A DNA stretch of 64,000 bases from Staphylococcus caprae. GTDB taxonomy: Bacteria; Bacillota; Bacilli; Staphylococcales; Staphylococcaceae. Of the stretch, positions 29,051 to 37,895 are shown piece after piece (the stretch's first letter is position 1; each line of letters opens with the position of its first letter). The stretch spans positions 41,965-105,964 of the forward strand of contig NZ_PPRT01000031.1 of the NCBI RefSeq assembly GCF_002902725.1. Reading direction: 5' to 3'. The notes under the pieces are model-generated. The model did no database searches and had not been told where the DNA came from. It saw nothing but the letters and a program-made list of their open reading frames with translations. Both the position numbers and the translations under genes were made by a program.

Positions 29051-29515
29051 TTATTGTGCAGATATTAACACACGTGTCATTTCTTCGATTTTACCCGCAT
29101 GTAATGGGATGTGTAATGCGTTCAGTACAAGAAATTCTTCTAAAGTTTTACATCCTGCGACAGGTTGATCTACTTCTTTTTCAAGGTCCTTATCAGTTAA
29201 ATGTCTCGCACGTTCAGGTAATGTTTTAATATCATTTAAAATACTTTCAATGGAAGGAACATCTTCATTTCCCCAGTCAGCAGGCTTTGTGCCAGTACCA
29301 AATAATCGGCCATACTTTTCAACATCTACAACTTCTTGGTTACCCATAGATAACGCTTCTTCGAACACAGTTAACACATGTCCATATTGCCAATGCAATG
29401 TATTTGGAAATACGCTATCATCTTTATCTAATACTTCCACCACATCCCAGTCGTCATAAACACTTCTGATATAATTCACACCGAAATCTATAACATCATA
29501 AACTGTTTTAGTCAT
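29051..29515 (-). CDS. DinB family protein
   Basis: 154 residues, four-helix DinB fold. Likely metal ligands are H42 in LHWQYGH, the distal H46 or its neighbours, and HIPLHAGKI near residue 136. DinB proteins are often thiol-dependent transferases or putative hydrolases; no substrate can be read. It is not closely alike to the YfiT-like gene at 20899. It stands alone with its own terminator. Confidence 0.8.
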   Translation of the reverse strand: MTKTVYDVIDFGVNYIRSVYDDWDVVEVLDKDDSVFPNTLHWQYGHVLTVFEEALSMGNQEVVDVEKYGRLFGTGTKPADWGNEDVPSIESILNDIKTLPERARHLTDKDLEKEVDQPVAGCKTLEEFLVLNALHIPLHAGKIEEMTRVLISAQ

Positions 29516-29672
29516 TCTCTATAACACCCTTTCAAGTGATTACTTAATCATTCTTACAGGACTTGTCTACCCGCTTTGGAAAATGACTACTCATATAGGA
29601 TAGAAACGATTTGAATTCATTATAAAGGTTTGTTTATCATAAAAGTAAGACATATTGAATATAGGTGAAAGC

Positions 29673-30242
29673 ATGTATAAATACTTTAAGCGAAATCGAT
29701 TTTCTACAAAATCTTCCGACATTAAAGGGAATTCAGAAAAACATATTGGTACGATACAGAAAAAATATAGTAATGTTTTCCAACGTATCATTAGCTTCTT
29801 CACTATGGGCTTTAAATTTAATCAATTCACGATTTATGATAACCAACAACATTTGATAGCGCATGTTAAAGTAAAGACCCAAATGACACAAAAGCATTTC
29901 GAGGTAACCTACTATTCGAGTAGCGGGGAATCTCAAATTCTATTCGACAAACAAAGTAATGGTCGGGAAGAAACATATGGAATAATGAAATATAATGGAG
30001 TCATTTACAATATTCATTCAGATGAAAATAGATATACGGTAATTAAAGATACGAAAAGAGAAAATGAAATAGCAAGTTGGAAACAAATTGGTGACTATGC
30101 ACACGTGGGAGGGAAACATGAAGTATTTAATGAGAATCAATTATTATTTATACTGATTTTACATTCCTTCGCAAATGTTCATGTGACACGAAATGTATGG
30201 AATCCATTTAGTCCAGACACCACAGGGCCACCAATCATTTAA
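29673..30242 (+). CDS. Tubby C-terminal-like / LURP-one-like domain protein
   Basis: 189 residues from ATG 29673 (AGGTG 6 bp upstream); a TTG at 29655 has no site. Alternating short strands such as FNQFTIYDNQQHLIAHVKVK and HFEVTYYSSSGESQILFDK resemble the small beta-barrel tubby/LURP-one-like proteins of Firmicutes. There is no signal peptide and no clear membrane segment. The function is unknown to me. The C-terminus ends WNPFSPDTTGPPII, a tail not typical of the fold. Confidence 0.65.
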   Translation: MYKYFKRNRFSTKSSDIKGNSEKHIGTIQKKYSNVFQRIISFFTMGFKFNQFTIYDNQQHLIAHVKVKTQMTQKHFEVTYYSSSGESQILFDKQSNGREETYGIMKYNGVIYNIHSDENRYTVIKDTKRENEIASWKQIGDYAHVGGKHEVFNENQLLFILILHSFANVHVTRNVWNPFSPDTTGPPII

Positions 30243-30267
30243 AAACAAATAGTAATTTTTAAAATAA

Positions 30268-30432
30268 GAAGAGGTTGGGAACATTATAGTTTATGCTCTG
30301 GGAAACCGATTAACGGCGTCCCAAAAGCAGGATTTTCGGCAGTAACACTCACAATTCGACAAAATTTGAAAATCAATTTTGCTCATCGTTCGGTTCTGCT
30401 CAAATCCTAAACACTTTTGTCCCGACCTCTTG
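30268..30432. repeat. Intergenic palindromic repeat element
   Basis: About 165 bp with near-matching inverted ends: AAGAGGTTGGGA at the left and TCCCGACCTCTT at the right. The inside is also self-complementary in parts (AAAATTTGAAAATCAATTTT). No reading frame. The ends resemble the intergenic repeats scattered through staphylococcal genomes, and it lies between two convergent genes where it can also act as a terminator. Confidence 0.6.
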
Positions 30433-30451
30433 TTTGTTGTTGAAAATATAA

Positions 30452-31090
30452 TTAATGTGTTTCTCCTAATGCGACTTTTTTATCTTCAAGGGTATCAATT
30501 GCTTTGATTGCAGCTGTTAATCCTTTAACAATTGTATGAATAGATATTGAAGGTTTGTCCGGTTTATTAATCGTTTGTTCTGGAATAAATGGTACATGAA
30601 TGAAACCAAATCGCAAACCTGGATATGATTTGTCAGCTAAATAACCTAATTGATATAGAACATGATTACATACAAATGTTCCTGCAGTATTTGATAATCT
30701 ACCTGGTACACCGGCATTTTTAATTGCTTCTGTCATCTTTTTTACAGGTAAATTTGAGAAGTAAGCTGGTGGGCCATCTCTTTGAATGACTTCATCAATA
30801 GGTTGATTTTCTTTATTATCTGCAATACGTGCATCATCAATGTTAATACCAATACGTTCAGGTGTGATTTCAAATCGACCTCCCGCTTGGCCAATTGCTA
30901 AGACGACATCGAAATCATTTTCAGCTAAGGCTTTAGAAATGACCTCTTTCGATTCATGAAAGACTGTCGGGATTTCTAACTTTGTGATGCTATGATCGCC
31001 GATAGTTTCGTCTAATTGTTTGACTGCTTCTAAAGCTGGATTCATCTTTTCTCCTCCGAAAGGGTCAAATGCTGTAACTAGAATTTTCAT
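30452..31090 (-). CDS. pcp: Pyrrolidone-carboxylate peptidase (pyroglutamyl peptidase I)
   Basis: Cysteine peptidase of family C15 that removes N-terminal pyroglutamate, cytoplasmic, 212 residues. The triad is visible: E78 in ITPERIG, C141 in GTFVCNH and H165 in GFIHVPF. FDPFGG near residue 8 is the family N-terminal signature. ATG after AAAGGAGG. It is the last gene of an operon with DUF979 and DUF969 membrane proteins. Confidence 0.95.
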   Translation of the reverse strand: MKILVTAFDPFGGEKMNPALEAVKQLDETIGDHSITKLEIPTVFHESKEVISKALAENDFDVVLAIGQAGGRFEITPERIGINIDDARIADNKENQPIDEVIQRDGPPAYFSNLPVKKMTEAIKNAGVPGRLSNTAGTFVCNHVLYQLGYLADKSYPGLRFGFIHVPFIPEQTINKPDKPSISIHTIVKGLTAAIKAIDTLEDKKVALGETH

Positions 31091-31112
31091 AATTTGTGAC
31101 CTCCTTTAATAT

Positions 31113-32039
31113 TTAAAATGCCCAAAAATACATCAATGCAATATGAATGACAATTAATGCGAGCGCGATAGGGGCTTGTGCTTTAATGACGCCAAACTCT
31201 TGTTTCATCTCTAATAATGCAACGGGTAAGGTGTTAAAATTTGCGGCCATAGGTGTGAGTAGTGTTCCACAGAAACCAGCTGTCATTGCGAGTGCACCAG
31301 CAACAATTGGGTCGCCACCTTGTGATATAACGAATGGAATACCGATACTTGCGGTAATCACTGTAAAAGCAGCAAAGGCATTACCCATCAACATTGTAAA
31401 GAGTACCATACCCAGAATATAGGCAATGGCACCGATAAGATGATTGCCTTCAGGTAAGAATGATGAAATTCCTTTTGAAATTACTTGTCCCACACCGCTT
31501 GCAGTAAAGAGCACACCAAGCGCTGCTAAGAACTGAGGTAGGATGCCAGTTGTACCAACTTGTTGGGTTAAACGATCACTATCATATAATGTGAATGAAA
31601 GCTTGGGCTTAATAATCAATAACGCTGTAATCAATCCAACTACAGATGACACGCCAAGACCAATGGCTCCACCTAGTGGCGTCCAGTTCGAGACGATGAC
31701 CGCTACCACTGCTAAGACAACCGCAGGAATAAAGAGTTTATTGCCATACTTGGCAGATCCCTTTTCTGCTTCCTTATCTGTGACGTCGATAATATTTTTA
31801 ATTTTTACTTGCTTGAAAAGGGTCAACACGCCCATAGATAGAACGAGCATACCGTTAATCACGTTTGGAATATAAGGACCACCTATGAAAAGTACAGCCA
31901 GTATCGTCCAGAATGCTGCAGTACCTAAACTTTTAGATTTATCAGTTGAGCGTAAAGAACGATAAGCAGTATATAAAAATTGTAGCCCGATAAGGATGTA
32001 GAAGATTTCTAAAATATGATTTAAAGTTGTTTCACTCAT
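31113..32039 (-). CDS. DUF979 family membrane permease
   Basis: 308 residues, about 9-10 membrane segments, no signal peptide. GGDPIVAGALAMTAGFCGTLLTPMAANFNTLPVALLEM near the C-terminus is the conserved DUF979 block. It overlaps DUF969 by 8 bp upstream and is 22 bp from pcp downstream. The recurrent grouping with pcp suggests uptake of pyroglutamyl peptides or 5-oxoproline (inference). Confidence 0.85.
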   Translation of the reverse strand: MSETTLNHILEIFYILIGLQFLYTAYRSLRSTDKSKSLGTAAFWTILAVLFIGGPYIPNVINGMLVLSMGVLTLFKQVKIKNIIDVTDKEAEKGSAKYGNKLFIPAVVLAVVAVIVSNWTPLGGAIGLGVSSVVGLITALLIIKPKLSFTLYDSDRLTQQVGTTGILPQFLAALGVLFTASGVGQVISKGISSFLPEGNHLIGAIAYILGMVLFTMLMGNAFAAFTVITASIGIPFVISQGGDPIVAGALAMTAGFCGTLLTPMAANFNTLPVALLEMKQEFGVIKAQAPIALALIVIHIALMYFWAF

Positions 32040-32736
32040 GATCTTTTACCTCTTTATGTCCATATTTTTTATTGAAATAGCGATCGAGCAGAATATTTTT
32101 AATCCACACGAGAATCAAAGTGATAATAGCAATTGGAATTGACGCGAGTACTAAGCTCAACGCGTTGACTTTGATGTTGAGTGTTTGGAATGTGCCAACC
32201 ATAAGTAAAACACCAGCAGCTCCCACGAATAAGTTTTGTCCGAAGAAGTTACCATAGTTCTCCATTGCCGAAGCTTCAGCTTTTAACTTTTCAATGTCTT
32301 TATTATCAACGTCTTTGTCGGATAGGTTGTAACGCGTACGAAGGGCACCTTGAACCATTGGGTTAATTAAAGGTCTAACGAATTGAGGATGACCTCCGAC
32401 ACGAATTGAAGCAACACCAGCAATTTCACGAATAATTAAATATAAAGTAAGAAGTCGCCCGGTGGTAATTTTCTTGACGTTACTAATGAGTTTTGATGCT
32501 TGTTGTTTTAATCCAAAACGCTCAATCAAACCAACCATCGGGAGAGTAAGTATAAATAGCGTTACGAGACGTTGATCGACAAAGGCTTTGCCAAGTGTAT
32601 ATAGCACTTCGACTATATCCATACCAGCAACAAGACCTGTCGTTACAGCTGCAATTAAAATAATAGCGATAGTGTCGAACTTAAGGATAAAGCCAATAAT
32701 AATGATTAAAATACCAATTAATTTAATCCATTCCAT
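32032..32736 (-). CDS. DUF969 family membrane protein
   Basis: 234 residues, about 5-6 membrane segments. REIAGVASIRVGGHPQFVRPLINPM is the conserved DUF969 block, and ENYGNFFGQNLFVGAAGVLLM follows it. It is the first gene of the operon and shares 8 bp with DUF979, as coupled subunits of one transporter often do. The start has AAAGGAGC on the minus strand. Confidence 0.85.
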   Translation of the reverse strand: MEWIKLIGILIIIIGFILKFDTIAIILIAAVTTGLVAGMDIVEVLYTLGKAFVDQRLVTLFILTLPMVGLIERFGLKQQASKLISNVKKITTGRLLTLYLIIREIAGVASIRVGGHPQFVRPLINPMVQGALRTRYNLSDKDVDNKDIEKLKAEASAMENYGNFFGQNLFVGAAGVLLMVGTFQTLNIKVNALSLVLASIPIAIITLILVWIKNILLDRYFNKKYGHKEVKDHE

Positions 32737-33036
32737 AAAAACGCTCCTTTGTTACGATGATCTCTTTCCGCTTTTATACATTATTTAAAACAAAAGCTAC
32801 GGAAAGAAATTAATAAATAAGTTTTAATTTTCTTAATATTAGCATAGCTATATTTATTGAAAAAGAGAAGATAAAACAAATTAGAAAAAGTGTAATAATT
32901 TGTGACAAATTAAAGTAATAAAACTTTCAAATTATAAATAACAAGAGGGCGAAATATCGAATTCTTGGATTAATGTAAAAAATTTATGACGAAATGTTTA
33001 ATTCTAAATAGCGCATCGGAATATGGTTATAAAATA
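32737..33036. other. AT-rich intergenic region upstream of the pcp operon
   Basis: About 300 bp without a gene. It must hold the promoter of the DUF969-DUF979-pcp operon (minus strand). I see no clear operator or RNA structure in it. Confidence 0.5.
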
Positions 33037-33076
33037 AGCCCTTAAAATGAATTCTAGTCAACTCATTTTAAGGGCT
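33037..33076. terminator. Terminator of trhO
   Basis: AGCCCTTAAAATGA pairs perfectly with TCATTTTAAGGGCT (14 bp). It lies 14 bp after the trhO stop on the minus strand. Confidence 0.8.
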
Positions 33077-33090
33077 AAAGTAATTATCAC

Positions 33091-34053
33091 TTAAGCATGT
33101 GCATGTTCTGGAACATCTTTAAAGTTTTCTAAACGACGGTTCCATTCTTCATCACTAATATCATGTTTTGCAACATAACGATTACGTTCATGTTTTGCGC
33201 AGTCATATGAGCATGCGCCTAAGTATTTTTCCTCGTTTTCTTCTGAAACAAGAATTTGTTTATTACATTCTGGGTTTGCACAGTTAATATAACGCTCACA
33301 AGGTGTGCCATCGAAGTGTTCTTTACCGATAACAGTTTTTTCAACTTGGTTCACATCAACACTAATACGTTCATCGAAAACGTACATTTTGCCATCCCAG
33401 TATTCACCTTTAGTCTCAGGGTCTTTACCGTAAGTTGCAATACCACCATGTAATTGTCCTACATTTTCGAAACCTTCCTTAACTAACCAACCTGAGAATT
33501 TTTCGCAACGGATACCGCCAGTGCAATATGTCACAATATTTTTACCATCTAATTGATCTTTATTATTACGGATCCATTCAGGTAAGTCGCGGAAACGTGT
33601 GATGTCAGGACGAACTGCGCCACGGAAATGGCCTAAATCGAATTCATAGTCATTACGTACATCTAAGATAATTGTATCTTCATCTTCTAAAGCTTCTTTA
33701 AATTCTTTAGGTGAATAGTATTTACCTGTTGTTACGCGAGGGTCTACATCATCTTCTAAACCTAACGCAACGATTTCTGTTCTTGGTCGAACGTGCATTT
33801 TTTTGAATGCATGACCTTCAGCTTCGTCAATTTTGAAAGTTAAATCAGCGAAACGTTCATCTGCATGCATATGTTCAATATATTTATCTGTATCTTCTTT
33901 TGTACCAGATAAAGTACCATTAATGCCTTCTGTAGAAACTAAGATTCTACCTTTTAAATTATTTTCTTTGCAGAATTCTAAGTGTTCTGCAGCAAAAGTT
34001 TCGGGGTCATCGATAGTTACGTATTTATAGTATAAAAGTACTCTATAATCCAT
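33091..34053 (-). CDS. trhO: tRNA uridine(34) hydroxylase TrhO (rhodanese family, YceA/YbfQ)
   Basis: 320 residues from ATG 34053, with AAAGAGGAG 9 bp upstream; a TTG start 21 bp earlier overlaps that site. N-terminal acylphosphatase-like part, then a rhodanese domain (LDVRNDYEF near 130, catalytic C177 in [13 protein letters not shown] with C183), then a Cys-rich C-terminus (CANPECNK and CSYDCAKH). TrhO makes 5-hydroxyuridine at the wobble base of tRNAs in an oxygen-dependent reaction. Alone, with its own terminator. Confidence 0.9.
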   Translation of the reverse strand: MDYRVLLYYKYVTIDDPETFAAEHLEFCKENNLKGRILVSTEGINGTLSGTKEDTDKYIEHMHADERFADLTFKIDEAEGHAFKKMHVRPRTEIVALGLEDDVDPRVTTGKYYSPKEFKEALEDEDTIILDVRNDYEFDLGHFRGAVRPDITRFRDLPEWIRNNKDQLDGKNIVTYCTGGIRCEKFSGWLVKEGFENVGQLHGGIATYGKDPETKGEYWDGKMYVFDERISVDVNQVEKTVIGKEHFDGTPCERYINCANPECNKQILVSEENEEKYLGACSYDCAKHERNRYVAKHDISDEEWNRRLENFKDVPEHAHA

Positions 34054-34275
34054 TCTTACATTCTCCTCTTTCAATTCTTCTCTATATAGGGACGATGATT
34101 TATATAAATGTCATAAGCTTATAAATATTGATGCTGTTTACATTTTTACCATTATAATATTGTACCAAAATGATAAAGAGTTTCAATATACTAGCACATA
34201 AATCATTCTTAAAGACGATATTTTTTGAAAATGTAAGCCTATATTGCACGTCATTTTCAGAGAGAATATATTTAA

Positions 34276-34291
34276 ATGTAAGCGATATCAT
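34276..34291. promoter_or_regulatory. Perfect cre (CcpA) site upstream of drp35
   Basis: ATGTAAGCGATATCAT matches every fixed position of WTGNAANCGNWWNCAW. It lies 78 bp before the drp35 start. GCGATATCATGTCGC also forms a short inverted repeat around it. Confidence 0.65.
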
Positions 34292-34368
34292 GTCGCTGTA
34301 ATGACAATTAGCATAAGTTCTTATAAAATAGTAACAAAGTGTTAAAAAGAGAAAGAGGGGTTTGAATA

Positions 34369-35346
34369 ATGAATAATCAAGACTTGCCTACATTAAAATA
34401 TATTGGGAAATCTGCAAGTGTTGCGCCAATTGTATCTGAAAATGAGTTGCAAACCGTTACAGCAGAGCCTTGGGTGAAAATTTCAGATAGAGGGTTACAG
34501 TTAGAGGGATTAAACTTTAATCGCGAAGGCCATTTATTTTTATTAGATGTCTTTGAAGGAAATATTTTTAAGGTAGATCCTTCTACGAAAGAGGTTTCAC
34601 GTTCATTTGTATCTGAAAAAACAAATCCTGCAGCAATCAAATTTCATAAAGACGGGCGTTTATTTGTATGTTATTTAGGCGATTTTAAAACTACTGGGGG
34701 CATCTTTGCGACTAATGAGGAAGGAGAACAATTTGAAGAAATCGTTTCTGAATTGAATACAGAATATTGTATTGATGATATGGTCTTCGATAGTAAAGGC
34801 GGCTTTTATTTCACTGACTTCAGAGGATACTCTACGAAGCCTCTTGGGGGCGTATATTATGTCTCTCCGGACTTTAAGTCAATCACACCAGTGATTCAAA
34901 ATATTTCCGTAGCAAATGGTGTAGCGCTAAGTACTGATGAACGCGTACTATGGGTTACTGAAACAACTACCAATCGTCTACATCGTATTGAATTAGAAGA
35001 AGATGGAGTGACTATCGCACCGTTTGGAGCGACGATTCCATATTATTTCACAGGACACGAAGGTCCAGATTCATGCTGTATCGATAGTGATGACAACCTT
35101 TATGTAGCAATGTATGGTCAAGGACGTGTCTTAGTCTTTAATAAAAAAGGTTACCTGATTGGTCAAATTCTAATGCCAGGCCGTGATGAAGGTAAAATGC
35201 TACGTTCAACACATCCACAATTTATTCCTGGTACGAATCAATTGTTAATTTGTACGAATGATATTGAGAATGGTTCTGAAGGTGGTTCAATGATTTACAC
35301 AGTAAATGGATTTGCCAAAGGACATCAGAGTTACCAATTTCAGTAG
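34369..35346 (+). CDS. drp35: Lactonase Drp35 (drug-responsive protein 35)
   Basis: 325 residues, six-bladed beta-propeller lactonase of the SMP30/gluconolactonase family. Landmarks include [25 protein letters not shown] (near residue 47) and [25 protein letters not shown] (near residue 186). The metal and active-site acids of the family lie in these blades (E, D, N). In S. aureus Drp35 is induced by cell-wall-active antibiotics and has Ca-dependent lactonase activity. ATG after GAGGGG. A cre site upstream suggests carbon control as well. Confidence 0.93.
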   Translation: MNNQDLPTLKYIGKSASVAPIVSENELQTVTAEPWVKISDRGLQLEGLNFNREGHLFLLDVFEGNIFKVDPSTKEVSRSFVSEKTNPAAIKFHKDGRLFVCYLGDFKTTGGIFATNEEGEQFEEIVSELNTEYCIDDMVFDSKGGFYFTDFRGYSTKPLGGVYYVSPDFKSITPVIQNISVANGVALSTDERVLWVTETTTNRLHRIELEEDGVTIAPFGATIPYYFTGHEGPDSCCIDSDDNLYVAMYGQGRVLVFNKKGYLIGQILMPGRDEGKMLRSTHPQFIPGTNQLLICTNDIENGSEGGSMIYTVNGFAKGHQSYQFQ

Positions 35347-35399
35347 GCCTAGATTTGTTTGAAAGAAAAAGTAAATTAAAAAAGGCGTAAATTAAAAAT

Positions 35400-35480
35400 T
35401 GGGCTATAGGATGCATTGTTACGATGTTTAAGTTTTGGCTAGACAATCGTAATAAAAAATAGGCGACATGCTATAGCCCA
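35400..35480 (+). ncRNA. Structured RNA element in the drp35 3' region
   Basis: Outer stem TGGGCTATAG (35400-35409) pairs with CTATAGCCCA (35471-35480), extended by ATG/CAT after one mismatch. An inner stem TTACGAT (35419-35425) pairs with ATCGTAA (35446-35452). No reading frame. It may be part of the drp35 3' UTR or a separate small RNA ending at the terminator at 35490. Pairing is read by eye. Confidence 0.4.
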
Positions 35481-35489
35481 CCACTAAAT

Positions 35490-35523
35490 AACCCCTCACT
35501 AGATGCAATATTGAGGGGTTTGG
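35490..35523. terminator. Bidirectional terminator between drp35 and yceI
   Basis: AACCCCTCA pairs with TGAGGGGTT around a short loop. Convergent genes on either side. Confidence 0.8.
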
Positions 35524-35609
35524 TGTTGCTAATGGAACTAATTTATAAATGTATTATAACACCGTGTGTAACATATTGCAATGTAAAATGATAGTGATGT
35601 TGTATTCTA

Positions 35610-36125
35610 TTAATCTTCTAAACTGAATTCAGCAGATGCTTCGAATTTTACGTCTTTACCTAACATTACGCCACCAGTTTCTAAAGCTTGGTTGAAGCTG
35701 ATGCCATATTTTTCACGATCGATTGTACCAGTAACGATGAATCCAGTTACTTGCGCACCATTCATAGGATTTTTGCTTACGCCATTAAATTCAACGTCAA
35801 ATGTTTCTTCATGTGTTTCACCTTTAATAGTTAAATCGCCAGTTACTTTATTTTCTGATATTTCCTTAGTTTCAAATGTCCATTTATCATTTTCATCTGT
35901 AGCGAAGAAGTCTCCAGATCTTAAGTGATTGTCTCTATCTTCATTTTGAGTATCGATTGAGCTTGGAACGATAGTTGCAGTTGCTTTTAGTGAACTTAAG
36001 TCATTAATGTCTCCATCTAATTGAACATCGAATTGCGTGAATGTACCTTTTACTTTAGAAACCATTAAGTGTTTGATTTGGAATTGAATGTCGCTGTGTA
36101 CTGGATCAAATGTAAATTGTGTCAT
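35610..36125 (-). CDS. YceI family lipocalin-like polyisoprenoid-binding protein
   Basis: 171 residues from ATG 36125, behind AAAGGGGC; the frame extends 29 codons upstream with no ribosome binding site and a lipid-like sequence that is probably not translated. FDPVHSDIQFQIKHLMVSKVKGTF at the N-terminus and DHLRSGDFFATDENDKWTFETKEI are the YceI core. No signal peptide, as usual in staphylococci, so cytosolic. Members bind polyisoprenoids; the role here is unknown. Confidence 0.88.
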   Translation of the reverse strand: MTQFTFDPVHSDIQFQIKHLMVSKVKGTFTQFDVQLDGDINDLSSLKATATIVPSSIDTQNEDRDNHLRSGDFFATDENDKWTFETKEISENKVTGDLTIKGETHEETFDVEFNGVSKNPMNGAQVTGFIVTGTIDREKYGISFNQALETGGVMLGKDVKFEASAEFSLED

Positions 36126-36386
36126 AAAATAATTGCCCCTTTTTTTATTATATATAGGTATAATTTTTATACCTGATATAAATATTATAATGATCGGATG
36201 GTCAAGTTGCAATAGATAAGTATGATGTTGGATAAATTTTTTTAATGTCTTCTATTTATTAATTACCCTTTTTGGATATAAATTATCAATTGTGTTCAAA
36301 TGTAACTATGTGTGGGGATGATTGATGTAGGGAATAATCGTTGTGATAAATGATTTCTAAATTGAACTATAGAGAGGTGAATGGGT

Positions 36387-36911
36387 ATGAAAGATATCTC
36401 AAGAGGTATCAATCATATTGGTTTAACAGTACCTGATATAGAAGAGGCTACGGAATTTTTCAAAAAAGGTTTAGATGGGAAAATTGCATATGATAGTCAA
36501 AGAAAAGACGAAGAACCGCGTGGAGGTAAGCATGTCGAACACATCCTTGGCATAGGTAAAGGTGTTCAAATCGTTCACAAACGGATGATGGTATTTGGGA
36601 ATGGGCCTAATATAGAAATGTTTGAATTTGAAAATGCAAAACAACGAGGGCCTGAATCGTTACAAGATGTGGGTTATACTCATATTTCATTTTATGTGGA
36701 TGATTTCGAAGCGGCTGTCGCAAAAGTAAGATCGGCAGGCGGGGAGCCTATATCTGAGTCACATAGCAATACAAGATATGAAGATACTGATGGAAACCAA
36801 ACAGTTTATGTTAAAACGCCTTGGGGAAGTCTTATCGAATTACAAACTGTTCCTAATGGATTTTATTATCCTCCAGACAGTGAGGCGGAAGTGTTTACGC
36901 CAGAGGAATAA
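36387..36911 (+). CDS. VOC (glyoxalase/bleomycin resistance fold) family protein
   Basis: 174 residues from ATG 36387; AGAGAGGTGA is about 8 bp away, whereas ATG 36381 is too close. Two beta-alpha-beta-beta-beta halves: INHIGLTVPDIEEATEFFKKGLDG (H at metal site) and GYTHISFYVDDFEAAVAKVRSAGG, ending VYVKTPWGSLIELQTVP with a metal-ligand Glu. Function could be lyase, dioxygenase or isomerase; it cannot be chosen from sequence. Confidence 0.85.
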   Translation: MKDISRGINHIGLTVPDIEEATEFFKKGLDGKIAYDSQRKDEEPRGGKHVEHILGIGKGVQIVHKRMMVFGNGPNIEMFEFENAKQRGPESLQDVGYTHISFYVDDFEAAVAKVRSAGGEPISESHSNTRYEDTDGNQTVYVKTPWGSLIELQTVPNGFYYPPDSEAEVFTPEE

Positions 36912-36957
36912 AAGATTTAAACAGAAATGACATTTTAGAGACCAAACAAGTTTTTAA

Positions 36958-37010
36958 TTGACTTTAAAGATAAGAGGAAGTAATATAATTTTAAATCGTA
37001 ATTATTACGA
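36958..37010 (+). promoter_or_regulatory. Perfect Zur-type box on a promoter
   Basis: TCGTAATTATTACGA (36996-37010) is a perfect match to the Gram-positive Zur box TCGTAATNATTACGA, within a longer 10-bp inverted repeat (36993-37013). Just upstream are TTGACT (36958) and TAATAT/TATAAT (36981-36989), so the box lies at the start of transcription. The next gene downstream is 275 bp away. Confidence 0.65.
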
Positions 37011-37219
37011 TTTTAGAACGATAGATAATGAGTGGTTTGCATATAGATAAATGTACATATTCGTCCATGGACATTTATTCTTTATGCATTCAAAGACTAT
37101 TCTTCATTACCTCAGACATAAAAGCAACTTTCCACTTTTATCTTATCGTTCTTTTTTATAATTTAATTCTCTTGAAATTTCCAATTTATTCACTCGTCAT
37201 ACGATGAGTGAATTTTTTG
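37011..37219 (+). ncRNA. Candidate zinc-responsive small RNA
   Basis: About 210 nt between the Zur-box promoter and a terminator. It holds a stem AAATGTACAT / ATGGACATTT (one mismatch) around 37050-37080 and ends in the hairpin at 37190. A 58-codon frame (37028-37204) exists but has no ribosome binding site and runs into the terminator, so it is probably not translated. Existence of the transcript is inference. Confidence 0.4.
37190..37219 (+). terminator. Terminator downstream of the Zur-box promoter
   Basis: TCACTCGT pairs with ACGATGAGTGA (short loop), followed by ATTTTTTG. No plus-strand gene ends just before it. Confidence 0.65.
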
Positions 37220-37284
37220 TCTTTAGATTAGTTTTATTTCATTCATTAAAATGATACGTTCTTAATAAATGGAGGTGTGTTTCA

Positions 37285-37638
37285 ATAATATCGATTAAAC
37301 GTGGCATATGGATCATCTTAAGTTTAATACCGATTGAATTCATAGGCATGATTGTAGATTATAAGACGTATACAATGTGGGGTTACATACCATTTATTAT
37401 TTTGATTATTTTGGGTTGTTTTTCATTCAACCTGAAGAGCTATTTCATCATTTTAATAAGTAGACTTTTAGGGATTTTAATATCGTGGAAATGTAGTGAC
37501 TATTTTATAAATTGGAAAGTGGCAGTAGACTATTTTAAGCCTTTTGATAACCTTTCATTTATTGTATTTTTAGGAATAATAGGTTTTGGGCTTCTTCATA
37601 TTGTGATGCTTGTCTTTTATACATTAAGACGCAGTTAA
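37285..37638 (+). CDS. Small membrane protein with non-standard start codon
   Basis: From the ATA at 37285 it reads 117 residues; GGAGGTG at 37271-37277 is 7 bp upstream. The frame has no ATG, GTG or TTG between the upstream in-frame stop (37252) and ATG 37348, which has no site. Residues encoded by 37291-37347 (SIKRGIWIILSLIPIEFIG) form a proper first membrane segment, so the true start is at or near 37285. Four membrane segments are visible (IWIILSLIPIEF; YIPFIILIILGCF; YFIILISRLLGILI; LSFIVFLGIIGFGLLHIVMLVF). I do not recognise the family. Either an ATG has mutated to ATA or AUA is used. Confidence 0.65.
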   Translation: MISIKRGIWIILSLIPIEFIGMIVDYKTYTMWGYIPFIILIILGCFSFNLKSYFIILISRLLGILISWKCSDYFINWKVAVDYFKPFDNLSFIVFLGIIGFGLLHIVMLVFYTLRRS

Positions 37639-37720
37639 AATGAGACTGAAATCAACACGTCGTTAAAATAAGCGACCCTCTTACTTAATTTTACTTTGTT
37701 GCCAAGTTTATATAAAATAA

Positions 37721-37752
37721 TCCCTTTCGAAGTTGGCTCTCTCCGAAAGGGA
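37721..37752. terminator. Hairpin between small membrane protein and mqo
   Basis: TCCCTTTCG pairs with CGAAAGGGA. The tail on the minus strand is T-rich (ATTATTTTA); on the plus strand it is weak. It may terminate the mqo transcript or both genes. Confidence 0.55.
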
Positions 37753-37895
37753 TATAGGGAATAAGGTTAAATTAATTTCAACTTTTGTTAGTTTAAAAGT
37801 TACTTCAAAATTTTACAATATTTATTAAAGGTTTTGGGTTAAGGGGGGATAACCCGTTATAGAATCTTAATATTTTGTAGGGAAAGGGTTAATTA

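Noticed and set aside
37028..37204. A 58-codon frame downstream of the Zur box
   Set aside because: No ribosome binding site and its end lies inside the terminator hairpin; composition does not look coding.
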